12,451 nt of DNA from Bacteroidales bacterium (GTDB lineage: Bacteria; Bacteroidota; Bacteroidia; Bacteroidales; UBA932), in the NCBI GenBank assembly GCA_017555925.1, contig JAFZFL010000109.1, forward strand, positions 1 through 12,451, in the 5' to 3' direction. A program made the translations under genes and the position numbers. The notes below the pieces were generated by a model. The model made no database searches. It saw nothing but the letters and a program-made list of their open reading frames with translations, and had not been told where the DNA came from. This document shows, one piece after another, positions 1-7,564 of this stretch. Position 1 is the stretch's first letter. The number at the start of each line of letters is the position of its first letter.

Positions 1-1567
1 TAAATGCACCGTTCTCTTCTCTATATTTTACGATATTTTTAGCACTTGTGGAGTTAATGCCTGCGATATAGGAAAGAAGTGAGTGTGATGCTGTGTTAAC
101 GTCAACGCCAACACTATTTACACAGCTTATCACAACATCATCCAGCTTCTCTTTGAGAAGCATTTGATCCACATCGTGCTGATATTGACCTATACCCAAA
201 GATTTTGGATCGATCTTTACAAGTTCTGCCAACGGATCCATCAACCTGCGTCCAATTGAGACTGCTCCCCTGACAGTAACATCATATTGCGGGAACTCCT
301 CCCTTGCCACAGATGATGCTGAATAGACAGATGCACCATCTTCACTTACTGAATATACTCTGACAGAATGGGGAAACGACAATCTCTTGACAAAAGCCTC
401 TGTCTCTCTACTTGCGGTACCGTTGCCTATTGCAATCACCTCTATCTTATATGACTCTACCATATTTGACAACTTTTTCATTGCCATTATTTTCTCACTC
501 ACAGGAGGATGAGGATATATGGTATCGTTATGCAGCAAAACTCCCTGTTCATCGAGACAAACTACCTTACATCCCGTTCTAAAACCAGGGTCAATGGCCA
601 AAGTTCTCTTCTGGCCTACCGGTGGCGCAAGAAGAAGTTGTCTCAAATTCTCACCAAAGACTCTTATTGAATCGAGATCTGCCCTATCTTTTGCCATTTT
701 AATTGCTTCATTCTCAATTGAAGGATGAAGTAATCTTTTATAAGAATCGGCAACAGCCTCCTGAAGCTGTTCATATAACTGGAACGAACTGCATCTGTTG
801 CCATTGTAGAAAATTCGCGAAATTATCTTTATCGGGATCTCATCATCCACATTAAGTTTCACACTTAACATTCCCTCCTCTGCACCCCTGAGCACGGCCA
901 ATACCCTGTGGGCAGGCATTCTTGAAATATCTTCAGTATGATTGAAGTAGTTACTGAACTTTTCAGCCTCATCTTCACTCTTACCCTTGGCAAGTTTGGT
1001 CTGCACCTTGCCACTCCTAACATAATATGATCTGAGTTCTTGCCTAATCTCCTGTCTCTCAGCTATACTCTCTGCAATTATATCTCTCGCACCCTGCAAA
1101 GCCTCATCTGCATCCTTTACATCGCCTTTGACAAAGCTTCCTACAAAATCCGCAAAATGGTCAATTTTAAAACTCATCATTTTTTGCGCAAGAGGCTCCA
1201 GACCCTTCTCTTTTGCAATTGCAGCCCTGGTCCTACGTTTTGGTCTGTACGGCAAATATATATCTTCAAGAGTTTGCAGATCTTTGCACTCCTCAATCTG
1301 CTTCTGGAGTACAGGTGTAAGTTTTTCCTGCTCCGCAATGCTCTTTATAATTGCTTGCTTTCTCTTGTCAAGCTCCTGAAATTTCTGGTAATGAAATTTT
1401 ATCTCAGCTACCTGCACCTCATCCAACGCACCTGTACGCTCTTTTCTGTACCTGCTTATGAAAGGGACTGTTGCCCCATCATCAAAAAGCTCAATACAGT
1501 GTTCAACCTGCCACTCTTTTACACCTAAAGTTGTGGCTATAAAATTTATATATATGGTATTAATCAT
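1..1567 (-). CDS. tex: Tex-family RNA-binding transcription accessory protein, 3' end outside the window
   Basis: Reading the minus strand from the ATG at 1567 gives an open frame of 522 codons that leaves the window at base 1. The Tex N-terminal region holds GATVPFISRYRKE (about residues 31-43) and YLPYRPKRRTR (from about 104). A YqgF/RNase H-like domain starts at AIDPGFRTG (324-332). It is followed by IGNGTASRETE, by the block DVTVRGAVSIGRRLMDPLAE, and by VKIDPKSLGIGQYQHDVDQ. The last visible part, KNIVKYREENGAF, begins the helix-hairpin-helix region. The C-terminal HhH and S1 RNA-binding domains, about 200 residues, must lie beyond the edge. Tex proteins bind nucleic acid in the cytoplasm and affect transcription; their exact role is not settled. 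The start at 1567 fits the family's usual N-terminus best; an in-frame ATG at 1594 would add nine residues. The gene begins 35 nt after the clc stop and no promoter is obvious, so co-transcription with clc is likely (inference). Confidence 0.95.
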   Translation of the reverse strand, partial: MINTIYINFIATTLGVKEWQVEHCIELFDDGATVPFISRYRKERTGALDEVQVAEIKFHYQKFQELDKRKQAIIKSIAEQEKLTPVLQKQIEECKDLQTLEDIYLPYRPKRRTRAAIAKEKGLEPLAQKMMSFKIDHFADFVGSFVKGDVKDADEALQGARDIIAESIAERQEIRQELRSYYVRSGKVQTKLAKGKSEDEAEKFSNYFNHTEDISRMPAHRVLAVLRGAEEGMLSVKLNVDDEIPIKIISRIFYNGNRCSSFQLYEQLQEAVADSYKRLLHPSIENEAIKMAKDRADLDSIRVFGENLRQLLLAPPVGQKRTLAIDPGFRTGCKVVCLDEQGVLLHNDTIYPHPPVSEKIMAMKKLSNMVESYKIEVIAIGNGTASRETEAFVKRLSFPHSVRVYSVSEDGASVYSASSVAREEFPQYDVTVRGAVSIGRRLMDPLAELVKIDPKSLGIGQYQHDVDQMLLKEKLDDVVISCVNSVGVDVNTASHSLLSYIAGINSTSAKNIVKYREENGAF

Positions 1568-1602
1568 AACTGTCGGGAATAGAATATGGGACATTCATGT
1601 GG

Positions 1603-3396
1603 CTAATCATGAGAAACCTGTTGCAACTGCTCCCTATAAGCCGAGAATATCTTTGATTTTGAGACAAATCCGAGGTACCTCCTCTCTTCTGATATTACAG
1701 GCAGATTCCACGCTCCTGTATACTCAAATTTCTGCATAACGCTCTCCATGCTCTCATTATTGTAAACATATTCGGGAACTTCATGCATATAGGTATACAC
1801 AAATGTCGTATCATATTTTGAGACATCAAACATTACCTCCCTAATATCATCGAGATACAAAATTCCTTGAAGAATCATTTCTTTGTCAACAACCGGGAAA
1901 ATATTTCTATGTGTATGTGCAACAACTTTTGTAACCGCCCTTAAAGAGTCCTCCACTCCTACAGTGTCAAAATCCTCCTCCACCAGATCGTTGGTCTTTA
2001 ACAAAGTAAGTACTGCCTGGTCTGAATCGTGAGTAAGAAGGGCTCCCTGCTTTGCTATACGTTTTGTATATATTGAGTAAGGTTCAAATATTCTTATTGT
2101 TGCGAATGAGATGGCCGATGTTATAATCAGTGGCATCAGAAGTGAGTATCCTCCGGTAATCTCTGCTATAAGAAAGATTGCTGTTAGCGGTGCCTGCATT
2201 ACACCTGCCATAAGTCCGGCCATACCAACCAATACAAAGTTGGTTTCGGGTAATATTATACCGCCAAACTGATTGACACTCCTGGCTACAACAAAACCGA
2301 GTATACCTCCCATAAAGAGTGTAGGACCAAATGTTCCTCCAACTCCTCCACCGGCATTTGTAAATGACATAGAGAAGACCTTTAACAGAAATACCATCAA
2401 ATAGAAGAGTGGCATTATCCACGGCCGTACAAGAAATTTTGTAAAGAATGATGTTCCAATAGCATCAACTGCATGGTGATTGAGCAGTGATGTCAAAACA
2501 TCATAACCCTCGCCATATAGTGGGGGAAATATAAAAATGAGCATGCCGAGTGAGGCAGCTGAAATAAACCAACGTTTGTAAGGGCTTATAATTGATTTGA
2601 TTTTATCCTCAAGAAAGAGTGTTGTTCTGGTAAAGTATAGTGAGCCCAAACCGCAGATAATGCCAAATACAACATAGAATGGCAAATTGCCAATAACAAA
2701 CGGAGATATTGTATTTGGGAATGCGACAGTATCTCCCAGAAAGAGATACGAGACTGTAGTTGCTGTGATTGATGATATTACAAATGGCAATAGAGAGGTC
2801 ATGGACATATTGAAGAGCAGAATCTCCAAAGTGAAGAGGACACCAGCCATTGGGGCTTTGAAGATACCGGCCACAGCCCCGGCAGCACCACAACCAAGAA
2901 GAATTGTCATGTTTTTATAGGACAATCCCATAAATCTGGCAACATTTGATCCTATTGCAGCTCCTGTATATACAATTGGGGCCTCAGCTCCTACCGAGCC
3001 TCCAAAGCCTATTGTTGCAGAACTGGCCACAAGAGAGGACCACATATTATGACCCTTGATTTTAGACTCATTCTTTGATACAGCCAACAGCACCTTTGTC
3101 ACTCCATGACCAATATTATCCTTAATTATAAAACGGACAAAGAGCATGGCCATAAGCATACCCAGGCCCGGGTATAAAATATATAAGATGCTGTCAACAG
3201 GCGTATTGAACCAGCCAGTAAGTATCCATTGGAAAAAGTGGATAAGATTTTTAAGGAAGACTGCAGCAAAGCCGCTGCCCAAACCAACTACCAGTGCCAA
3301 TATAAGAAGAAGCCTATCCTCCTTAACACCTGAGGCATATCTTTTAAGGGCACCTATATATTTTTGGAAAATCCCAATAAGAGCAGACACAAACAT
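1603..3396 (-). CDS. ClC-family chloride channel/transporter with C-terminal CBS pair
   Basis: This is a membrane protein of the ClC family, which moves chloride or other halides, often against protons. With the ATG at 3396 it has 597 residues. Residues 1-450 hold the ClC core, with many hydrophobic helices. Landmarks are GHGVT (96-100, place of the GSGIP filter), GSVGAEAP (with Glu138 as the gating glutamate), APMAGVLFTLEI (Glu191), GGTFGP (353-358) and PYSIYTKRI (Tyr443, the usual anion-contact tyrosine). Two CBS domains follow (about 461-521 and 536-590), known in the family as regulatory nucleotide-binding modules. The internal proton glutamate of E. coli ClC (Glu203) appears to be Ile192 here. 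The frame stays open to a TTG at 3483 and an ATG at 3480, but those starts lie at or in the terminator hairpin of the preceding gene and add an N-terminus the family does not usually have; 3396 is therefore preferred. A weak TAGTTTTA element about 11 nt before the ATG could be a -7 box. tex follows after 35 nt. Confidence 0.93.
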   Translation of the reverse strand: MFVSALIGIFQKYIGALKRYASGVKEDRLLLILALVVGLGSGFAAVFLKNLIHFFQWILTGWFNTPVDSILYILYPGLGMLMAMLFVRFIIKDNIGHGVTKVLLAVSKNESKIKGHNMWSSLVASSATIGFGGSVGAEAPIVYTGAAIGSNVARFMGLSYKNMTILLGCGAAGAVAGIFKAPMAGVLFTLEILLFNMSMTSLLPFVISSITATTVSYLFLGDTVAFPNTISPFVIGNLPFYVVFGIICGLGSLYFTRTTLFLEDKIKSIISPYKRWFISAASLGMLIFIFPPLYGEGYDVLTSLLNHHAVDAIGTSFFTKFLVRPWIMPLFYLMVFLLKVFSMSFTNAGGGVGGTFGPTLFMGGILGFVVARSVNQFGGIILPETNFVLVGMAGLMAGVMQAPLTAIFLIAEITGGYSLLMPLIITSAISFATIRIFEPYSIYTKRIAKQGALLTHDSDQAVLTLLKTNDLVEEDFDTVGVEDSLRAVTKVVAHTHRNIFPVVDKEMILQGILYLDDIREVMFDVSKYDTTFVYTYMHEVPEYVYNNESMESVMQKFEYTGAWNLPVISEERRYLGFVSKSKIFSAYREQLQQVSHD

Positions 3397-3428
3397 ACCA
3401 TTAATGTTAAAACTATCGCGAATATAAT

Positions 3429-3478
3429 AAAAAAAGAGAGGGCAGCCAATCTGTCTCAAGACTTTTTTAGCTACCCTC
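3429..3478 (-). terminator. Rho-independent terminator after the small acidic-tail gene
   Basis: On the minus strand, GAGGGTAGC (3478-3470) can pair with GCTGCCCTC (3446-3438): nine pairs, one of them G-U. The loop holds a possible small inner hairpin, GTCT-TG-AGAC. The stem is followed by TC and then seven T (3435-3429). On the plus strand the wobble becomes a C-A mismatch and no T run follows, so the element points in the minus direction. It starts 18 nt after the stop codon of the 129-residue gene, as expected for its terminator. It overlaps the longest ClC reading frame and so bears on that gene's start. Confidence 0.8.
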
Positions 3479-3496
3479 ATCAATCTCTATTGCTAT

Positions 3497-3886
3497 CTAT
3501 TCTTCATTGTCATCATCTCCCGCAAACGAGCCACCATCATTATCTGGGAATGTCTCACCATCTGTTGCACCATCAGAATCTGCTTCTCCATCACCAAAGA
3601 TATCGTTCTCAACATCATCATAATCATCAATCTTAACATCTATCTTTATGAGATAGATAGCCTCTGGAATCTCCAACGAAATTGCATAGAAGAATGAGCC
3701 GTCGGGTTTGTCTACCTTAAAGATATCTCCCATATAATCTGCATAACCTCTGGGATATTTTTCCTTAAATGCTGCAGCCAGTTCAGGTGACATGTTAGCA
3801 TAACTCACCACTGCTCTTTTCTTTTGTTGTCTTGCTGCTATTCTACTTATTCTTGCGGATTCCTGTGTATTATTTTTATTCTCCAT
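3497..3886 (-). CDS. Small conserved-type protein of unknown function with basic head and acidic tail
   Basis: This gene encodes 129 residues of unknown function, without signal peptide or membrane segment, so it is probably cytoplasmic. Three zones are visible. Residues 1-24 are polar and basic (Arg11, 14, 19 and Lys22, Lys23, Arg24). Residues 25-88 form a compact core with VVSYANMSPELAAAFKEKYP, GYADYM, the strand-like pair VDKPDGSFFYAISLE and AIYLIKIDVKIDD. Residues 87-129 are very acidic, with 19 Asp or Glu among 43. The core reminds me of short hypothetical proteins common in Bacteroidales; that is memory, not a search. A basic head with an acidic tail would suit a protein that binds a nucleic acid or a basic partner (inference only). 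The start is the ATG at 3886, 67 nt after the ygiQ stop, with a candidate promoter in the gap and a clear terminator 18 nt after the stop, so it can be transcribed alone. Codon use resembles its neighbours. Confidence 0.85.
   Translation of the reverse strand: MENKNNTQESARISRIAARQQKKRAVVSYANMSPELAAAFKEKYPRGYADYMGDIFKVDKPDGSFFYAISLEIPEAIYLIKIDVKIDDYDDVENDIFGDGEADSDGATDGETFPDNDGGSFAGDDDNEE
3638..3658. repeat. Perfect 8-bp inverted repeat inside the small acidic-tail gene
   Basis: ATCTATCT and AGATAGAT are separated by five bases. The repeat lies in the coding sequence for the IYLIKID segment (residues 77-83). The arms are AT-rich, no T run follows on either strand, and the segment is conserved-looking protein code. 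It could form a weak mRNA hairpin, but chance from Ile/Tyr/Asp codons is an equally good explanation. Confidence 0.35.
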
Positions 3887-3914
3887 AAGTGATTATGTAC
3901 AATTATTTCGAGTG

Positions 3915-3944
3915 CAATTATAATACAATTTTTTCAAATACAAC
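3915..3944 (-). promoter_or_regulatory. Candidate Bacteroidetes-type promoter for the small acidic-tail gene
   Basis: In the 67-nt gap after ygiQ the minus strand has GTTG (3944-3941), 18 nt, then TATAATTG (3922-3915), which matches the Bacteroidetes -7 pattern TAnnTTTG at seven of eight positions. Spacing is slightly shorter than the usual 19-20 nt. The -7 box ends 28 nt before the ATG at 3886. The gap is very AT-rich, so chance matches are likely. No terminator is visible after ygiQ, so read-through from upstream is also possible. Confidence 0.4.
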
Positions 3945-3953
3945 CTATTTTTT

Positions 3954-5723
3954 TTACTTCTTGAAAAAATATGATTTCTGACGCTTTTTAGCTACTAAAT
4001 CGCGCTCTACGAATATTTGCTGCATTGTTTTTGGATCCAAACCCGAATAATATGATACAGAGGATTTTGTCATTGGCGTAGGAGTAAAATCCTGAACCTG
4101 GTCCATGTATACACCTTTTAAAACGGCTTTTTGGCTGAGGAGTTCCATTTCTTTAATTGAACAGCCCGGATGTGAAGAAATGAAATATGGTACCAATGAA
4201 CAATTTATTCTGTTTCTCTTTACTATCTTGTCAAATTCCCTTTTAAGAGTCTCAAAGAGTTTGAATGAAGGTTTGTTCATCTGCTTGAGAACGCTATCCT
4301 GCGTATGTTCAGGTGCAACTTTCAATCGTCCGCTTGTATGTTTGATTATAAGCTCTGTAAGGTACTTTTCAGAAGAGTTGTCAATAAATCCCTTTTCATC
4401 AAGGAAAAGGTCATATCTGATTCCACTTCCAATATATGCATGCTTTATTCCAGGAACTTTAAGTATTCTTTCATAAAGTTTAAGCAAACGCCAGTGACTA
4501 TGCCTCAAATTAGGACACATTTTAGGATAGAGGCATGATTTCCTGAAACATTTTCCGCATACTGTTTCATCCATTCCACCCATTCCATACATATTTGCTG
4601 TAGGAGCTCCCACATCAGAAAGGTTCCCTGCAAAACCTGGCATTTGGGCGAGTTTTTCAATCTCCTGCAAAATGGACTCCTCGCTTCTGCTCTGAATATG
4701 CTTGCCCTGATGTGCGGCGATGGTACAGAAACTGCATCCTCCAAAACAGCCTCTATGAGTTGTAATGGAGTTCTTTATCATCTCATATGCAGGAATATGC
4801 TTTCCCTTATATCTTGGATGGGGCAGTTTGGTATATGGCAGTGCATAATATGCATCCAATTCATCAGATGTAAGAAGAGGATGAGGCGGATTCACATATA
4901 CATACTTACCATTCTCAATTGGTTCAACTATCTGTGATGCGACAACTTTGTTAGCTTCGGTCTCAATAATGTTAAAGTTCTCTACAAAAGCCCTCTTATC
5001 CTTGAGCACCTCCTTGAAGGATTTGAGTATAATTCTTCCACTCTTCTGCTCTGGTTTTCTTGAGCTCAACCATGCCACTTGCCTCAAACTCTGCAACTGC
5101 TCCTCTGCCTCCCTTTTCAGAGAAGGATCATCACCATTCAGGTTATTATGATACTTCCGTATATATGACGCTACCTCAACAATACTCTTTTCCCCCATTC
5201 CGTAGATGAGATAGTCAGCCTTGCTCTCAACCAGAATGGAAGGTAGCAATTTATCCTGCCAATAATCATAGTGGGCAAAGCGTCTGAGAGATGCCTCAAT
5301 TCCTCCAATCACAACAGGAACATCTGGATAGAGTTCCTTAAGAATATTGGAATATACCTTAACGGCATAATCTGGTCTCTGCGAGGCAGCACCATTGGGA
5401 GTGTAGGCATCATTACTTCGCAACCTTTTGGCCGCTGTATAATGATTTACCATAGAGTCCATTGCGCCAGAGTTTACCCCAAAGAAGAGACGGGGCCTGC
5501 CCATCTTCTTGAAGTCGCGCAAATCATCCCTCCAGTTCGGCTGTGGCACAACAGCCACTCTATACCCTTCACTCTCAAGGACTCTTGCTATTACAGCCGT
5601 TCCAAATGCGGGATGGTCAATATAGGCATCACCCGTAAAGAGGACAATATCCACATTCTGCCATCCCAATGCTGCCATCTCCTTTTGGGAGGTTGGCAAA
5701 AACCTGCTCTGCTCCCTGGCCAT
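3954..5723 (-). CDS. ygiQ: YgiQ-family radical SAM protein
   Basis: The gene encodes 589 residues of the YgiQ (UPF0313) family, cytoplasmic radical SAM enzymes whose substrate is not established. The N-terminal YgiQ domain (about 1-300) includes VLFTGDAYIDHPAFG, FFGVNSGAMDSMVNHYT and PVVIGGIEASLRRFAHYDYW. The radical SAM core starts near residue 318. Its CxxxCxxC motif, in CFGGCSFC (Cys326, Cys330, Cys333), should hold the 4Fe-4S cluster that cleaves SAM. A second group, Cys389, Cys392, Cys397 and Cys403, is a pattern also seen in E. coli YgiQ, from memory. Later landmarks are IGSGIRYDLF, LKVAPEHT and DQVQDFTPTPMT. The protein ends in a basic stretch (KKRQKSYFFKK) soon after YYSGLDP and is much shorter at the C-terminus than the E. 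coli protein of about 740 residues. The ATG at 5723 lies 3 nt after the argS stop, so the two are very likely on one mRNA and may be translationally coupled; no functional link is known to me. Confidence 0.95.
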   Translation of the reverse strand: MAREQSRFLPTSQKEMAALGWQNVDIVLFTGDAYIDHPAFGTAVIARVLESEGYRVAVVPQPNWRDDLRDFKKMGRPRLFFGVNSGAMDSMVNHYTAAKRLRSNDAYTPNGAASQRPDYAVKVYSNILKELYPDVPVVIGGIEASLRRFAHYDYWQDKLLPSILVESKADYLIYGMGEKSIVEVASYIRKYHNNLNGDDPSLKREAEEQLQSLRQVAWLSSRKPEQKSGRIILKSFKEVLKDKRAFVENFNIIETEANKVVASQIVEPIENGKYVYVNPPHPLLTSDELDAYYALPYTKLPHPRYKGKHIPAYEMIKNSITTHRGCFGGCSFCTIAAHQGKHIQSRSEESILQEIEKLAQMPGFAGNLSDVGAPTANMYGMGGMDETVCGKCFRKSCLYPKMCPNLRHSHWRLLKLYERILKVPGIKHAYIGSGIRYDLFLDEKGFIDNSSEKYLTELIIKHTSGRLKVAPEHTQDSVLKQMNKPSFKLFETLKREFDKIVKRNRINCSLVPYFISSHPGCSIKEMELLSQKAVLKGVYMDQVQDFTPTPMTKSSVSYYSGLDPKTMQQIFVERDLVAKKRQKSYFFKK

Positions 5724-5726
5724 AGA

Positions 5727-7535
5727 CTACATTCTTTCAGGCAAAGTAATACCCAGGATTCCCATAGCTTTAACCAGCACTCTCGAAATAAGATCAATCA
5801 AAGCAAGTCTCTGGTTACGCAACAATGCATTCTCTTCCTTAAGAATAGTTACATCATGGTAATACTGGTTGAACTCTTTAGCCAATTCGTATGCATAGTT
5901 GGCCACTACAGCTGGAGAGTGAGCTTCTCCTGCCTCTTTTATAACTGTCGGGAAGGTATTGAGCAATTTTATAATCTCTATCTCCTTTGGCAATATGATC
6001 TGCTCCAAAGACTCTTTTACCTCATTTTCAGACAGAACAGCCTTCTCATAACCCTCTGCGACAGCTCGTCTCAAAATAGACTTGATACGTGCGTGAGTAT
6101 ATTGGATAAACGGACCGGTGTTGCCATTGAAGTCAATTGACTCTTTAGGGTCAAACAACATTGTTTTTTTAGGGTCTACTTTAATTATAAAGTATTTCAA
6201 TGCGCCCAAGCCCAACATCTCAAACAAAGCCTCCTGCTCCTCACTGCTCATATCACCAAGTTTGCCAAGTTCCAATGATGTCTCTTTTGCAGTCTGGTAC
6301 ATCTTCTCAACCAAATCATCTGCATCAACAACTGTTCCCTCACGCGATTTCATCTTGCCCTCAGGCAACTCAACCATACCGTAAGAAAGATGATATATAG
6401 AATCTGACCAGTCAAATCCAAGTTTCTTAAGAATGAGCTTAAGCACTTGGAAGTGATAATTCTGCTCATTTCCAACCACATAAATATGCTCATCAAGTTT
6501 AAACTCAGAGAATCTCTGATGCGCTGTTCCCAAATCCTGAGTCATATAGACAGATGTTCCGTCGCCTCTCAAAAGGAGTTTTTTATCAAGGCCGTCGCTC
6601 TCAAGATTACACCATACAGAATTATCTTCGTGAGTCTCAAAAATATCCCTCTTCAAACCATCCTGAACAAGGGCTTTACCCAAAAGGTATGTTTGCGACT
6701 CATAATAAGTTTTGTCAAACTCAATACCCAATCTCTTGTAAGTCTGGGCAAATCCGTCATACACCCAACCATTCATCTTCTTCCACAACTCAACAACATC
6801 CTCTACACCATGCTCCCATTTTAACAGCATAGCCTGAGCCTGTCTCAAAATTGGAGCCTTCTTTTCTGCCTCATCCTCAGAGATTCCCTCCGCAGCTGCA
6901 ATCTCTTTTGTCTGACGCTTCAACTCATTGCTGAATGCAACATAATATTTACCTACAAGATGGTCGCCTTTTAGTCCGGAACTCTCAGGTGTCTCTCCAT
7001 TACCCATAAGCAACCATGCAAGCATAGATTTGCAAATATGGATACCTCTGTCATTCACAAGATTAACCTTAAGCACCTTATGGCCATTTGCCTCAAGAAG
7101 TTTTGATACAGACCATCCCAAAAGGTTGTTTCTTATGTGTCCAAGGTGAAGAGGTTTGTTTGTATTTGGCGAAGAGTACTCAACCATTATTGTTTTTCCC
7201 GACGGTGGCAATTGTCCAAAATCAGGCGTAGATGACATTTCATTGAAAATACCCTGCCAGAACCATTGTGAGAATTTTATATTGAGAAAACCCTTTATAA
7301 CATTGAATGACTCAATTTCAGGAGAGTTTTCCTGCAACCATGCTCCAATCTCCTGTGCAGTAATCTCAGGAGACTTCCTGCTTGTTTTAAGCAATGGAAA
7401 TGTGACCAATGTAATATCGCCTTCAAACTCTTTTCTGGTAGCTTGAGTCTGAATCATCTTCTCATTTACCTCGGCTCCATAAAGCTCCTTAATGGCAGCC
7501 TGAGCCTTTTCATATATAAAAATTTCAGGATTCAT
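5727..7535 (-). CDS. argS: Arginyl-tRNA synthetase
   Basis: The gene encodes 602 residues of a class I synthetase that attaches arginine to tRNA-Arg in the cytoplasm using ATP. Domains in order: an ArgRS N-terminal domain (about 1-90, with GDITLVTFPLLK); the catalytic Rossmann fold with the HIGH-type motif HLGH (130-133) in SSPNTNKPLHLGHIRNN; VNDRGIHICKSMLAW; and GTSVYMTQDLGTAHQR with VVGNEQNYHFQV. The KMSK-type loop is KMKSREG (394-400). The ArgRS anticodon-binding helical domain runs from about 470 to the end, with GPFIQYTHARIKSILRR, YELAKEFNQYYHD and the closing GILGITLPERM. KMKS in place of KMSK is, as far as I recall, common in Bacteroidetes ArgRS and does not suggest loss of function. 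The length is normal. The start at 7535 lies 29 nt after the symporter gene; I see no convincing promoter or terminator there, so co-transcription is likely (inference). Confidence 0.98.
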   Translation of the reverse strand: MNPEIFIYEKAQAAIKELYGAEVNEKMIQTQATRKEFEGDITLVTFPLLKTSRKSPEITAQEIGAWLQENSPEIESFNVIKGFLNIKFSQWFWQGIFNEMSSTPDFGQLPPSGKTIMVEYSSPNTNKPLHLGHIRNNLLGWSVSKLLEANGHKVLKVNLVNDRGIHICKSMLAWLLMGNGETPESSGLKGDHLVGKYYVAFSNELKRQTKEIAAAEGISEDEAEKKAPILRQAQAMLLKWEHGVEDVVELWKKMNGWVYDGFAQTYKRLGIEFDKTYYESQTYLLGKALVQDGLKRDIFETHEDNSVWCNLESDGLDKKLLLRGDGTSVYMTQDLGTAHQRFSEFKLDEHIYVVGNEQNYHFQVLKLILKKLGFDWSDSIYHLSYGMVELPEGKMKSREGTVVDADDLVEKMYQTAKETSLELGKLGDMSSEEQEALFEMLGLGALKYFIIKVDPKKTMLFDPKESIDFNGNTGPFIQYTHARIKSILRRAVAEGYEKAVLSENEVKESLEQIILPKEIEIIKLLNTFPTVIKEAGEAHSPAVVANYAYELAKEFNQYYHDVTILKEENALLRNQRLALIDLISRVLVKAMGILGITLPERM

Positions 7536-7564
7536 CTGATCAATAAGTTTCTATATCTTTATTA

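Noticed and set aside
1040..1528. A 162-codon plus-strand open frame within tex
   Set aside because: The minus strand here encodes conserved Tex blocks; the plus-strand product is low-complexity Leu/Phe-rich sequence with no motif.
3915..3930. AT-rich near-palindrome (AATT ... AATT) in the gap before the small gene, as an operator or terminator
   Set aside because: The arms are only four bases of A/T with no GC stem and no T run; such matches are expected by chance in this gap.
5271..6140. A 289-codon plus-strand open frame across the argS-ygiQ junction
   Set aside because: It is antisense to two clear, full-length conserved genes, spans their junction, and its translation shows no domain or family motif. 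It is a frame shadow.
6345..6356. KMKS in place of KMSK in ArgRS as a sign of a degraded or special synthetase
   Set aside because: The loop KMKSREGTVV is, as far as I recall, usual for Bacteroidetes ArgRS; HLGH and the anticodon-binding domain are intact.
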